DNA from: Phycisphaerae bacterium
GTDB lineage: Bacteria > Planctomycetota > Phycisphaerae > UBA1845 > Fen-1342
Assembly: GCA_028277645.1 (NCBI GenBank)
Contig: JANQFV010000070.1
Location: forward strand, 1-64,000
DNA: 64,000 nt
Reading direction: 5' to 3'
Shown: positions 17,501 through 25,574 of the stretch, piece by piece
Layout of the letters: each line of letters starts with the position of its first letter
How positions within the stretch are numbered: the first letter of the stretch is position 1
The notes under the pieces: generated by a model
What the model saw: only the letters and a program-made list of their open reading frames with translations
Told to the model about the DNA's origin: nothing
Database searches by the model: none
Translations under genes and position numbers: made by a program

Positions 17501-17639
17501 CCCCGCCGCGCTGCGACATGCCGTGTACTTCAGCCTGTCTGAGATTCAGATCGCGCCGCAGTGCCGCGATCGACACGGCCCGCGCGATCGTCAGAATTCC
17601 CTGGCCACCAACACCTGCGAGAATCAGATTCTGTTCCAC
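14583..17639 (-). CDS. Indolepyruvate oxidoreductase beta subunit fused to ADP-forming acyl-CoA synthetase (beta+alpha)
   Basis: 1018 residues, three modules in one uninterrupted frame. Residues 1 to about 200 are IorB: LILAGVGGQGILTIARA, VHGMSQRGGAVQSHLRI, ADIIFAVEPLEALRY. Residues about 230-490 are an ATP-grasp domain like the beta subunit of ADP-forming acetyl-CoA synthetase, with the swinging phosphohistidine region IVSQDVIHKTDADGI (His314), GLGGVDTE and AELEVNPF. Residues about 505-985 are the alpha subunit: CoA-binding Rossmann start RAIAVLGVSS, FLGPNCMGI, ALVSQSGAF, and the active-site phosphohistidine SAAAGHTASVAGD (His773). It lies downstream of iorA on the same strand, 145 bases away. 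Inferred role: 2-oxoacid (probably arylpyruvate) is oxidised to aryl-acetyl-CoA and CoA is then released with ATP formation. In archaea these are separate IOR and ACS proteins. The tail after about 985 is low complexity. Confidence 0.9.
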   Translation of the reverse strand: MEQNLILAGVGGQGILTIARAVSIAALRRDLNLRQAEVHGMSQRGGAVQSHLRIADHELFSDLIPAGQADIIFAVEPLEALRYVQYLRDDGVMVVSTNAFVNIENYPAIEQVLDRVTMFPRHVLLDAEGLAKAAGTVRSANIITLGAGSLFLDLEAQELEEAVAEMFKSKGDKVVDINRRAFWLGRNAAAAYRDGLQRGGTSRAVRAWIDGLSADDLLGDEPPKPPSFDDVDLVENRLSGAEAMAFERTLLRAYDEERRPLYEHEVYMLIELIGAISPPKYVFVPSDGIIAREALAQFPGDKVVLKIVSQDVIHKTDADGIIFAHNEYETVKREIDRLMQRHRDARVEGVLVVEFVERAHSGFGDELFVGVRATREFGPVIAAGLGGVDTEYLATKMKPGVAVAKACAADTSAEEFFELFQQTAAYDALSGHMRGHKRVVSDGELLRCFRAFISLARHFCVDRGEEGPDVAELEVNPFAFRQQRMVPLDGRGRLGTAAQRPATRPLDKVRRLLEPRAIAVLGVSSTSQNFGRIILNNVKDCGFDTQHLHVVKDKEPEIDGIKCVPTVADLPEPVDMLVIAAPAAAMPQITQEVIDSGKVGAAIMIPGGMGETEGSEEIERAIRAAIEKGRAREDGGPVFLGPNCMGIQSRPGKYDTFFIPQSKLDTRWSVPARRVALVSQSGAFIVSRQSNLETLDAALTVSLGNQIDLTLADLVQATGERDDIDVIGVYAEGFNNGDGLDLVRATRQLTDAGKTVVFYKAGRTESGRSAAAGHTASVAGDYDVCLAACANAGALVVERFKEFEQLVDLATALHAKQVTGTRIGAISNAGFETVGMADATVGPDYRLEMPALNDKAKQQLGNVLTRFKLDQLVNTRNPLDLTPMATDEVYEECVRVMLENPEIDAVVASLVPLTPAMLTTPDEIGKPGSLAERLPKLLAETSKPVVVNVDSGSLYEPLVKALRAAGVPVFRSCDQALQALGRYLCARVPREVSHVSSMDAAAVPVADSTPRSTAPAKT

Positions 17640-17700
17640 GACGGGGTCCTTTCCGGAACAAATCGTGTCGTCTATCTAATGTAACCGGCGATAGAACGAA

Positions 17701-17734
17701 GATTCCTCAGTCGCTGCGCTCCATCGGAATGACG
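17701..17734. repeat. Palindromic intergenic repeat, copy 2 (single arm)
   Basis: Only one arm of the repeat is present (GATTCCTCAGTCGCTGCGCT then CGGAATGACG). It lies in the 145-base gap between iorA and the IorB-ACD gene. Next to it (17753-17783) is a short run of TTCCCAC-type units ending at the truncated iorA stop. Confidence 0.7.
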
Positions 17735-17784
17735 AGCGTGATCGCCGCGCCCTTCCCACATTCCCACGTTCCCACCTTCACACG

Positions 17785-19428
17785 TCACTCACCGCACGTG
17801 ATGCACGCCGGCTGAGCCTTGGGCTTCGGCTCCGCCGCCGCTTTGCGTCGATTGTGGATGCACTCGCGGCGAGCGACGATTACGGATAGCCCGCGATGGT
17901 TGATCGCCTTGGTAACCAACTCGACGTTTTCAGCGTGATTCTTGGCGTGCGGCTCCATCTGAATCAACTGCTCCTCCTTCACGCCCAGGCCGCGGAGCAG
18001 TTCAACCAGGTCTTCGCCGGCAGCCATCGTCTCCTGCCCGCCGGTCATAGCGACGGTCGCGTTGTCGAGCACGAAGACGGTCATGTCCGCATCGGCCCGG
18101 GCCGCACCGATCAGCGGCGTCATGCCGGAATGGGCAAACGTCGAGTCGCCGATCGTCGCCATCACCGGGAATGCGCCGGCCTGTGCCGCACCGTGCGCCA
18201 TCGCGATCGACGCGCCCATATCCACGCAAGAGTGCACCGCCCGGTACGGCGGCAGCACGCCCAGTGTGTAACAGCCGATGTCGCTGAAGAAGATCGCGTC
18301 CGGGTGTTTCCCGGTCGCTTCGATCATCGCCTTGAACGTGTCGATGTGCGGACAGCCGCGGCACAGGGCCGGTGGTCGGTTCGTCAGATCATCCACCGAC
18401 GCAACCGGCGCGTCGTACGGCAATCCGAGCGCGTTTGCGACGATGTTTGGCGTCAGCTCGCCGTCCGGCGGGAGCTTGCCGTTGACTTTGCCCCAGATCG
18501 CCTTGCCGGGCACGCCCAGGACGCCGTTGAGCTTGCGCTCAATGAACGGATAGCCCTCTTCGACCAGGAACACTTCCTCGCAATGATCGATCAGTTCGCG
18601 GATCTTCTCGACCGGCAGCGGATAGGCCATGATCTTGAGCAGCGAGAAATCGTCGCGCTCGCCCAGCGCTTCACGGACGTAGTTGTACGCGATGCCCGAC
18701 GCGATGATGCCACGCTTGCCGGCCAGCTTCAGCGCGTTGTAGTCGCACTTCTCCGACCACTCGCGGAGCTGGGGCTGCACTTCGATCAGGCGCCGATAAC
18801 GCCGCCGCGCGTTCGACGGTACGAGCGTCCAATCGTTGGGGTCTGGTGCCGCCATGCGTTCGCGCGCCTTACCGTTACCATTGTCCGCGGCCGGATCGTC
18901 GACGCGCACGTTAGCCCGGCTGTGCGCCAGGCGCGTGACGATCCGCAGCAGGATGGGCAGATTGAACTCCTCCGAGAGATCGAACGCTGCCCGCGTCATG
19001 TCGTACGCTTCCTGCTGGTTCGACGGCTCGAGCACGGGGATCTGGGCGAACTCGCCGTAGTAGCGGCTGTCCTGCTCGTTCTGCGACGAGTGCATGCCCG
19101 GATCGTCGGCAACGACCACGACCACGCCACCGTTCACACCGGTCAGCGCCGAGTTGATAAACGGGTCCGCCGCCACGTTCAGGCCGACGTGCTTCATCGA
19201 AACCATCGCCCGGCGACCGGCGTACGAATGGCCCAGCGCCTCCTCGTACGCGACCTTTTCATTCGCCGCCCAGCGCGCCGCGATGCTGTCAGCCTTGGAC
19301 ACGTAGCGCTGGATGTACTCGAAAATCTCCGTCGACGGCGTTCCCGGATACGAAAACGCACCGCCGATACCGGCGTGAATGGCAGCGAGAGCGATCGCCT
19401 CGTCACCGAGCAGTAATTCAGTCTTCAT
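17785..19428 (-). CDS. iorA: Indolepyruvate ferredoxin oxidoreductase alpha subunit lacking its ferredoxin domain
   Basis: 547 residues from MKTELLLGDEAIALAAIHAG. TPP-dependent 2-oxoacid:ferredoxin oxidoreductase subunit acting on indolepyruvate and other arylpyruvates. Pyrimidine-binding part: FSYPGTPSTEIFEYI and EKVAYEEALG; ADDPGMHSSQNEQDSR follows. TPP/Mg part: LCRGCPHIDTF, FFSDIGCYTLG, GDSTFAHSGMTPLI, and DNATVAMTGGQ. The family normally ends with about 60 residues holding two [4Fe-4S] clusters; here the protein stops at PACITCGE, just after the first CxxC, so the electron-transfer domain is missing. No cysteine-rich continuation exists in any frame before the next gene. Co-directional with the IorB-ACD fusion downstream and pcm 207 bases upstream. 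Confidence 0.92.
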   Translation of the reverse strand: MKTELLLGDEAIALAAIHAGIGGAFSYPGTPSTEIFEYIQRYVSKADSIAARWAANEKVAYEEALGHSYAGRRAMVSMKHVGLNVAADPFINSALTGVNGGVVVVVADDPGMHSSQNEQDSRYYGEFAQIPVLEPSNQQEAYDMTRAAFDLSEEFNLPILLRIVTRLAHSRANVRVDDPAADNGNGKARERMAAPDPNDWTLVPSNARRRYRRLIEVQPQLREWSEKCDYNALKLAGKRGIIASGIAYNYVREALGERDDFSLLKIMAYPLPVEKIRELIDHCEEVFLVEEGYPFIERKLNGVLGVPGKAIWGKVNGKLPPDGELTPNIVANALGLPYDAPVASVDDLTNRPPALCRGCPHIDTFKAMIEATGKHPDAIFFSDIGCYTLGVLPPYRAVHSCVDMGASIAMAHGAAQAGAFPVMATIGDSTFAHSGMTPLIGAARADADMTVFVLDNATVAMTGGQETMAAGEDLVELLRGLGVKEEQLIQMEPHAKNHAENVELVTKAINHRGLSVIVARRECIHNRRKAAAEPKPKAQPACITCGE

Positions 19429-19635
19429 TAACCTGGTTCTCCGCATCTCCAGCCGTCCAGCGACGGGGCGCGGTAGGAGGGACTGCCCCGACGGGGGGAC
19501 GGATTGACGTCCGAGAAGTCATTCTAAAGGATTTTCCGATCGGAATAAACCGCAAGAGTCCCTGCCGACTGCGCCGCTGTAGCGTACGGCCTCTTGCACA
19601 GCTGAAGGCGGATAGCTGACGGCCGACAGCTCGCC

Positions 19636-20298
19636 TCACGCACCCCACCCCTCCGCCCCCAACAGCCGTACAAACCGGCACTTGAGCACGTTCTCTCTCC
19701 GGAATCCCTCCCCGACTCGGCGAACCAGCACCAACGTCTGCTCGTTTTCCGCGCCGATCGGAACCACCAGTCGCCCGCCGTCGACCAACTGCTCGCAAAG
19801 CGTGCGCGGCACATCCGGTGCGCCCGCCGTCACGATGATCCCGTCGAACGGCCCACGCTCGGTCCACCCCAAAGACCCATCGCCACAGCGGTACGAGACG
19901 TTATTAATCCCCAACGAGCGTAGTCGCTCGGCGGTCTGCGTCATCAACCGCGCGTGCCACTCCACGGTGTACACATGCGCCACAATGCGCGCCAGGATCG
20001 CCGTCTGGTAGCCCGTGCCGGTACCGATCTCGAGCACGCGATCGGCATCGCTCAGCCCCAGCAGCTCCGTCATCCGACCCACCATGTAGGGCTGCGAAAT
20101 AGTCTGCCGACAATCAACGGGCAGCGCGCCATCGTCATACGCCCGGTCGCGCAGTTGCACGGGCACGAACAGCTCGCGGGGTATCGACGTCATGGCGTAC
20201 AGCACACCTGGGTCCGAGATGCCCCGCCGGGCGAGCTGCTCGTCAACCATGCGCTCCCGATCGCTACGACGTTGTTCAAACTGACGGTGCGGCGACAT
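19636..20298 (-). CDS. pcm: Protein-L-isoaspartate O-methyltransferase
   Basis: 220 residues; class I SAM methyltransferase that repairs isoaspartyl damage in ageing proteins. Visible motifs: ERMVDEQLARRGISDPGVL, IPRELFVP, the family signature QTISQPYMVGRMTELL, SAM loop VLEIGTGTGYQTAILA, and PFDGIIVTAGAPDVPRTLCEQL with GGRLVVPIG. A shorter start at Met17 is possible. Length is normal. Located upstream of iorA on the same strand; no functional link is evident. Confidence 0.93.
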   Translation of the reverse strand: MSPHRQFEQRRSDRERMVDEQLARRGISDPGVLYAMTSIPRELFVPVQLRDRAYDDGALPVDCRQTISQPYMVGRMTELLGLSDADRVLEIGTGTGYQTAILARIVAHVYTVEWHARLMTQTAERLRSLGINNVSYRCGDGSLGWTERGPFDGIIVTAGAPDVPRTLCEQLVDGGRLVVPIGAENEQTLVLVRRVGEGFRRENVLKCRFVRLLGAEGWGA

Positions 20299-20510
20299 GT
20301 CGTGTTCCGCTAGCGCTGCTGTGCAGACCGAACCTGACCGGCCGCTCCCACTTCCCGGCCGGGCGGTGCACGTGCAATAGCACCCCCACTATATACCATC
20401 GCGCCCCCGCCGGCAGCGCCGCGGCTCGTCGTCGCCAAGTGCCGATTATGCGCAGAGTTAAAAAGCCGAAAGCCCAAAGCCTGACCAGGAGTATCCTGAC
20501 CGTTGGTAGG

Positions 20511-21482
20511 TCACCTGCGCTCGCGGTGGCGATGGGCGCTACGCACGGCGGATTGAACGAGATAGGCAAGTGCCCCAAACGCCAGTCCCAACATGATCAC
20601 AGTCAGCGGGCCGGGGTAGCCACGTCCGCTGATGGAAAGGAACGCCCCGTGCGGCTGCGAAACCGACAAGAGCCAACGCGGGAAGCACTCGATCAGCACC
20701 CATTCCTCTTTGATGAACCAGTCGTGAAGTTGATTGAACGGCGCGATCAGCCACGGATAGAGAATGCCGCCGCTGGGGCCGCGCGATGTGAACGTCCAGG
20801 TCGCGTAGCCCAGGCAGAACGGCAGGAGAAAGAGAAACGGTAGCAGACCGCAGCGCACCGGCAGCGCCCACGTGCCGACTAAACGCGTCCACGGACCGAC
20901 CGCGAAGAACATAAGCCCCACCAGAAAGGCGAACTCCAGCACGCCGTTGAGCCTGTAACGTTCCCAGCACTCCCAGCGCTTTTCAAACCACTGCTCGGAC
21001 CACAACTCGTGCCCATACTTCTGCGTATCCCTGGCCGCTAAGTCGGCGAATTCTGCCGCGCGAACGTGCGCTACGAGCGCGGCCGGGTCGCAGTGGTCGA
21101 CGTCGATCGCGTCGCGCCACGCAGTGTAGCCCGCCGCCACGTGTTCCTTGCACACGCCGGTGCGTACCGCATCTTCCAGTCGTGCCAAAACGCCTGGGAA
21201 CGATGCGCGTACCGCGCAATCGTCGACGCGATAAATGTGTTCATCGTGGAAGGACTGGATCGTGTACACAAACCAGCCGTCGCGCGGCGCGTACACGCTG
21301 CCGGCGTACGAATGGTCGCCCCGATCCTCGGCAAGCTGCAATACGAGCCACCACAGCCCCTCCGGCGTACCCTCGTGAACCGGCTTCATCCGCGGGTACA
21401 ACCAGGCGATCCCGCCGGCGATCATCAGCACCCACGAAATCCAGCAGACCAGAACAACGCGACGTCGCGTCCGCGCAGACAT
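20511..21482 (-). CDS. Membrane protein of unknown function
   Basis: 323 residues. The start MSARTRRR at 21482 is chosen because GGGAGG lies seven bases upstream. One N-terminal membrane helix (VVLVCWISWVLMIAGGIAWLY) precedes a soluble region (about residues 35-180) with several Cys and His. Three or four more helices follow (LEFAFLVGLMFFAVG, VRCGLLPFLFLLPFCLGYA, LTVIMLGLAFGALAYLV). It ends in a basic RSAHRHRERR tail. No family recognised. Stands alone; a short array of AAAGCC units lies just after its stop. Confidence 0.6.
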   Translation of the reverse strand: MSARTRRRVVLVCWISWVLMIAGGIAWLYPRMKPVHEGTPEGLWWLVLQLAEDRGDHSYAGSVYAPRDGWFVYTIQSFHDEHIYRVDDCAVRASFPGVLARLEDAVRTGVCKEHVAAGYTAWRDAIDVDHCDPAALVAHVRAAEFADLAARDTQKYGHELWSEQWFEKRWECWERYRLNGVLEFAFLVGLMFFAVGPWTRLVGTWALPVRCGLLPFLFLLPFCLGYATWTFTSRGPSGGILYPWLIAPFNQLHDWFIKEEWVLIECFPRWLLSVSQPHGAFLSISGRGYPGPLTVIMLGLAFGALAYLVQSAVRSAHRHRERR

Positions 21483-21651
21483 GACTCGCCTCCCGTTCAC
21501 GGCTCATTGTCACTAGCCCCACGTGTCCGGACGACAGAGTTAACCACAGAGACGCAGAGGCACAGAGAAGAGCGGAGATGGCTCACGCCCGAGCGTGACA
21601 CGTCTTACGCGTCATGACGCCGGCGTGCTTGCTCGCGTTTACACTGCCACC

Positions 21652-22275
21652 ATGCCTTGGGAAGGCCCACCAGAGACGTGCCCCTGCTGCGATTACTCGC
21701 GACGCGGATTGCCGGAGTCGGGCGCATACCCCGAATGCGGCCAAGCGTATGCGGCGGACGACCTGGTTTGGGTTCCGCCGCATATCCCCTGGTACCGGCG
21801 TAGTGGCTGGAAGCTCATTGGATCGAGCATCATGGTGCTCGAATTCGCGTTCAACGTCTTATTGCTCGGCGTGTGTTTGACGAACGGACTTCTCCTGGGC
21901 AATGCCCTGAGTACGCCGTGGCGGATCGTCGCGTGGATTCTGCTCGGTATCCCGCTCCTGGCGGTGCTCTGCGTTGCGATCGGTGGGCTGAGACACCTTC
22001 TGTTCAGGCAGAGAACCTCGCGCGTCGTGGCCCGCAGGGATGGCGTCGCAGTGTGGAACAAACGCCACTGCGTCGAGATCCGCTGGGACCAGCTCGATTC
22101 CGTCGAGCAAGAAGTCAATTGCGTAGTGCTGTACTACACGCTGGGGCCACCCGGTTCCGAGCCGGACCAATTCTGCCAGGCCAACGAGGTCGTTACCGAC
22201 GACTGCTACGGCACGTTCATGGCCCTGCTCATGAAGCGCAGACGCGAGGCGAGCAACACTCGTGAAGCCACCTAG
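21652..22275 (+). CDS. Zinc-ribbon membrane protein of planctomycete type
   Basis: 207 residues from MPWEGPPETCPCCDYSRRGL. The N-terminal segment CPCCDYSRRGLPESGAYPECG (about residues 10-30) is the CPxCxY-RGL-CPxCG zinc-ribbon that heads many planctomycete membrane proteins. Two membrane helices follow (IMVLEFAFNVLLLGVCLTNG and IVAWILLGIPLLAVLCVAIG). The C-terminal half resembles a PH-like/YcxB domain: SRVVARRDGVAVWNKRHCVEIRWDQLDSVE. Function unknown; upstream of lepA but separated by 158 bases with its own promoter for lepA. Confidence 0.6.
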   Translation: MPWEGPPETCPCCDYSRRGLPESGAYPECGQAYAADDLVWVPPHIPWYRRSGWKLIGSSIMVLEFAFNVLLLGVCLTNGLLLGNALSTPWRIVAWILLGIPLLAVLCVAIGGLRHLLFRQRTSRVVARRDGVAVWNKRHCVEIRWDQLDSVEQEVNCVVLYYTLGPPGSEPDQFCQANEVVTDDCYGTFMALLMKRRREASNTREAT

Positions 22276-22305
22276 CCGCCGTCCCACGCCCGGCCCCGCC
22301 CTCCG

Positions 22306-22371
22306 GCTTCGGGCGTTTGGGCTTTGGGCTTTGTCTCGGCGCTTCGGCGTTTGGGCTTTCGGCGTTTGCCA
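22306..22371. repeat. Degenerate GGGCTTT/GGCGTTT array
   Basis: About eight imperfect copies of a 7-9 base unit alternating GGGCTTT and CGGCGTTT, directly upstream of the lepA -10. Related short arrays occur at 20463-20483 (reverse orientation) and 34638-34685. No coding content. Confidence 0.5.
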
Positions 22372-22380
22372 CCGTGCGGC

Positions 22381-22386
22381 TATAAT
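22381..22386 (+). promoter_or_regulatory. Consensus -10 element upstream of lepA
   Basis: A perfect TATAAT 48 bases before the chosen lepA start. The -35 position falls inside the GGCGTTT array and is a poor match, so the promoter is assigned mainly on the -10. Confidence 0.4.
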
Positions 22387-22433
22387 GTTTTGTTTTCGAT
22401 CAGTGGCCGCTTAACCGGGTGAAACCGCACCGC

Positions 22434-24230
22434 ATGGACCAGCAGAACATCCGCAACTTCTCGATCGTCGCGCATATCGACCACGGCAAGTCCACACTCG
22501 CCGATCGGTTGCTGCAGCGCTCCGGCGCGATCGCCGAACGCGACATGAAGGAGCAGGCGCTCGACGACATGGACCTCGAACGCGAACGCGGCATCACGAT
22601 CAAGGCCTCCGCCGTCACGCTCGAGATGGTCGTCGACGGCGAGAGCTACATGTTCAACCTGATCGACACGCCCGGACACGTCGACTTTCACTACGAGGTC
22701 GACCGGGCGATGGCCGCGTGCGACGGGGCCTTGCTCGTCGTCGACGCTACGCAGGGCGTACAGGCCCAGACTGTCGCGAACGCGTACGCCGCCGTCGGCA
22801 ACGACCTGGAGATCATCCCGGTCGTCAACAAGATCGACCTCGCCAGCGCCAGCCCTGAAGACGCCGCGCTAGAGATCGAGCACGTCCTCGGCATCTCCGC
22901 CGAGCACGTGCAGTTCATCTCCGCCAAGTCCGGCGAGGGCATCGACGAGATGGTTCACGCGATCGTCAAGCTGCTGCCCGCGCCCACCGGCGACGCCGCC
23001 GCACCGCTCCAGGCCCTGATCTTCGACTCGGAATACAACGACTATCGCGGCGTGATTTGCTATGTCCGCGTCAAGCACGGCACTGTGCGCAAAGGACAGA
23101 AAGTCCTGCTCATGGGCCGCCGGCGCGAATACCTCATCAGCGAGCTGGGCAAGTTCCGCCCGCGCATGACGCCGTGCGACCAGCTCCAGGCTGGTGAGAC
23201 CGGCTACATGGTCGCATCGATCAAGAGCCTCCAGGACGTGACCGTCGGCGACACGATCACCGACGCCGTCCACCCCGCGCCCGAGCCGCTGCCCGGCTAT
23301 CAGCCGCCGCAGCACATGGTCTTTTGCGACTTCTACCCGTCCAGCGGCGAGACGTACGACAACCTGCGCGAGGCGCTCGAACGCCTCAGCCTCAACGACG
23401 CGTCGTTCAGCTTTCAGCCGCAGCATTCGGACGCGCTCGGCCCCGGCTATCGCTGCGGCTTCCTCGGCCTGTTGCACATGGACATCGTGCAGGAACGGCT
23501 CGAACGCGAGTGCGGCGTCAGCGTTGTGCAGACCGCGCCGAGCGTCACCTACGAGATCCTGCTGCGCAGCGGTGAGACAAAGCGGGTCGAGTCCGCCGGC
23601 GATCTGCCCGACATGGGCTCGATCGAGGAGCTGCGCGAGCCGATCGTCGAGATGCAGATCATCACGCCGGCCGAGGGCGTCGGCGCGATCATGCAACTGG
23701 CCGAGAACAAGCGTGGCGAGTTCAAAAAGCAGGAGTACCTCTCGTCGACGCGCGTGATGCTGACATACGAGTTTCCCTTCAACGAGATCCTGTACGACTT
23801 CTACGACAAGCTGAAGAGCGTCACCCGCGGCTACGGCACGATGGACTATCACGTCATCGGCTATCGCGCGTCGGACCTCGTGAAGATGGACATCCTGGTC
23901 AACGCCAAACCGGTCGACGCGCTGAGCCTGATCTGCCACAGGTCAAAGGCCGACCACCGCGGCCGACGTTTCCTGATCAAGCTCCGCCGGCAGATTGACC
24001 GGCACCAGTTCGAGGTGCGTCTGCAAGCCGCGATCGGCGGCAAGATCATCGCCGCCGAGTCGATCAAGGCCTATCGCAAGGACGTCACGGCCAAATGCTA
24101 CGGCGGCGACGTAACGCGCAAGCGCAAGCTGCTCGAAAAACAAAAAGCCGGCAAGAAGCGCATGAAGACGATCGGCAACGTCGAAATCCCGCAAAAGGCG
24201 TTCATGACAGTCCTGGAGCCGGAGGACTAG
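22434..24230 (+). CDS. lepA: Elongation factor 4 (LepA)
   Basis: 598 residues from the ATG at 22434 (an in-frame GTG at 22419 is the alternative). Translational GTPase that acts on stalled or mistranslocated ribosomes and in 30S biogenesis. G motifs: AHIDHGKSTLADRL (G1), ERERGITIKASAV (G2), DTPGHVDF (G3), NKIDL (G4). It then shows EF4-specific YKDGYR-like replaced segments QAGETGYMVASIKSLQDV, VFCDFYPSSGETYDNLREALE, and the C-terminal LepA_C domain (YRKDVTAKCYGGDVTRKRKLLEKQKAGK). Full length for the family. Single gene with its own promoter. Confidence 0.96.
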   Translation: MDQQNIRNFSIVAHIDHGKSTLADRLLQRSGAIAERDMKEQALDDMDLERERGITIKASAVTLEMVVDGESYMFNLIDTPGHVDFHYEVDRAMAACDGALLVVDATQGVQAQTVANAYAAVGNDLEIIPVVNKIDLASASPEDAALEIEHVLGISAEHVQFISAKSGEGIDEMVHAIVKLLPAPTGDAAAPLQALIFDSEYNDYRGVICYVRVKHGTVRKGQKVLLMGRRREYLISELGKFRPRMTPCDQLQAGETGYMVASIKSLQDVTVGDTITDAVHPAPEPLPGYQPPQHMVFCDFYPSSGETYDNLREALERLSLNDASFSFQPQHSDALGPGYRCGFLGLLHMDIVQERLERECGVSVVQTAPSVTYEILLRSGETKRVESAGDLPDMGSIEELREPIVEMQIITPAEGVGAIMQLAENKRGEFKKQEYLSSTRVMLTYEFPFNEILYDFYDKLKSVTRGYGTMDYHVIGYRASDLVKMDILVNAKPVDALSLICHRSKADHRGRRFLIKLRRQIDRHQFEVRLQAAIGGKIIAAESIKAYRKDVTAKCYGGDVTRKRKLLEKQKAGKKRMKTIGNVEIPQKAFMTVLEPED

Positions 24231-24252
24231 GTGGGAGCGGCTGACAGATTAA

Positions 24253-24288
24253 CCCCCCTCCCTCTCAGGGAGGGACATGGGGGAGGGT
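24253..24288. repeat. CCCTCCC hairpin repeat, copy A
   Basis: CCCTCCC-TCTCA-GGGAGGG hairpin followed by GGGGGAGGGT, 22 bases after the lepA stop. A near-identical element lies at 42440-42475. Dispersed GC-rich repeat, possibly acting as a weak terminator but without a T-run. Confidence 0.6.
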
Positions 24289-24302
24289 CGAAGTGTCGTA
24301 GC

Positions 24303-24367
24303 GTCCGACCCCCCGTGTCGGACGTAGAGCGCCTGTTGCGTTCAACGGCCGACAGGGGCGTCGGCCG
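24303..24367. repeat. Twin hairpins GTCCGAC and CGGCCGAC
   Basis: Two perfect inverted repeats in tandem: GTCCGAC-N7-GTCGGAC (24303-24323) and CGGCCGAC-N6-GTCGGCCG (24346-24367). The second contributes the last codons of the convergent membrane protein gene. Looks like a dispersed chromosomal repeat that serves as a gene boundary. Confidence 0.5.
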
Positions 24368-25508
24368 CTACGGGCTGGTCGTCGGAATGACGCGGCGCCA
24401 CGTCATCGCCAGCCGTCACCAACGGGCCGCGTCCGAACGCAACCAGCCCCAACTTTCGCTGCGGGATATCGAACAACACAATCTGATCGCCAAGTTGGTA
24501 CACCACCTGCTCGCCGGGCAGTACAGTGGGCCAACGCGGTAACCACCTGACGAACGGAGTTTCCAATGCGATACGATCGCCGCCATACCACAATCCTTCA
24601 GCCGCCCAGAATCCGGTCCGAACGCGACCGCCAATGGACGGCGGCTCCGCATCCAGATACGCCGCCCCATATCCTGTGAAAGGTCCTGGTGGAGACCTGG
24701 ACAGATCGGCGTAGTCCCAATCCGGGGCCAACGCCGGATGCGTGGCGAATCGCTCGAGCTCCAGACTTCGTTCGCCGTCCAATCGATGCCCGGTCTGCGA
24801 CCAGAGATCCCAACCCTCGCTGTCCACTGAAGGTCGAATGAACAGGCACGCATCCGAGGTACCCGCCTGCGCCACGGCGACGTGCTGCCGCTCGCTTCCA
24901 TCCGGCCGAATTCGCCAGATGTCGCCATCGTCCGCGCCAATGAAGTACACCCACGCGTCGACTGGTTTCGCGAAGTTCGCCGGGTCGTCCAGCGTCGTCC
25001 GCGTCAGCGCACTGACCGGACTCGCGACACCATAGTACACGAGCAGGAACGTATACGACGCGATCTGCGTCACGAGGCATGCGAGTGCCGACCGTCGCAC
25101 CGGCTGCTTCTGCCCCAGCAACGCGAACAGGCAGAACGGCCACTCGATCACGAGTGTCACGAGAAACGCCAGAATCACGCACGCGAGCAGGAACCCTTGC
25201 AAGTCGTAGATGCTGAGCCGGTGCCCGAGCACCAGTCCCGCGATCGGCTCCGCCTGCGGCAGCAGCATTCCGCCGCACCACATCGAAACATAGTTCGCCA
25301 GAATCATCGCCCCTGCCGTCCACCGGACGTTGGTGCGAAAGAGCCGCGCGATCAGGATGCCTTCGAGCACACCGATGATCGCGTTGCCAAACCCAAGGTG
25401 GAATGCCCCGAACCACATCAACGGCGTGCCCGCGTTCGCGTACGCCGGTGTTGACGCCGCGAGCGCGACCACGAACAGGGCCAGCAGGGCTCGTCGATCC
25501 AATAGCAC
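24342..25508 (-). CDS. Multi-pass membrane protein with C-terminal beta domain
   Basis: 388 residues. A signal-like first helix (LLALFVVALAASTPAYA) is followed by about four further membrane helices up to residue 175 (GNAIIGVLEGILIARLF, MILANYVSMWCGG, LLACVILAFLVTLVIEWPFC, IASYTFLLVYYGVASPV). From residue about 185 the protein is soluble and beta-rich (YFIGADDGDIWRIRPDGSE), resembling WD40/TolB-like blades. The final ten residues derive from the hairpin repeat at 24346-24367. No family recognised. Single gene, divergent from the tRNA. Confidence 0.6.
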   Translation of the reverse strand: MLLDRRALLALFVVALAASTPAYANAGTPLMWFGAFHLGFGNAIIGVLEGILIARLFRTNVRWTAGAMILANYVSMWCGGMLLPQAEPIAGLVLGHRLSIYDLQGFLLACVILAFLVTLVIEWPFCLFALLGQKQPVRRSALACLVTQIASYTFLLVYYGVASPVSALTRTTLDDPANFAKPVDAWVYFIGADDGDIWRIRPDGSERQHVAVAQAGTSDACLFIRPSVDSEGWDLWSQTGHRLDGERSLELERFATHPALAPDWDYADLSRSPPGPFTGYGAAYLDAEPPSIGGRVRTGFWAAEGLWYGGDRIALETPFVRWLPRWPTVLPGEQVVYQLGDQIVLFDIPQRKLGLVAFGRGPLVTAGDDVAPRHSDDQPVAADAPVGR

Positions 25509-25574
25509 GGCGACCTCCCCTTAATTGTACGAAAGCCGTCCAGAGGCCCCTGCGGGTACGTGTAGCCGCGTGAA

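Noticed and set aside
17770..17790. The TGA ending iorA as a selenocysteine codon
   Set aside because: It sits where a ferredoxin cysteine would be expected, but the frame after it (RVKVGTWECGKG) runs into repeat DNA and has no ferredoxin pattern. No suitable hairpin was seen.
17896..19416. 506-residue plus-strand frame opposite iorA
   Set aside because: Antisense shadow rich in Arg, Val and His; iorA carries all family motifs on the minus strand.
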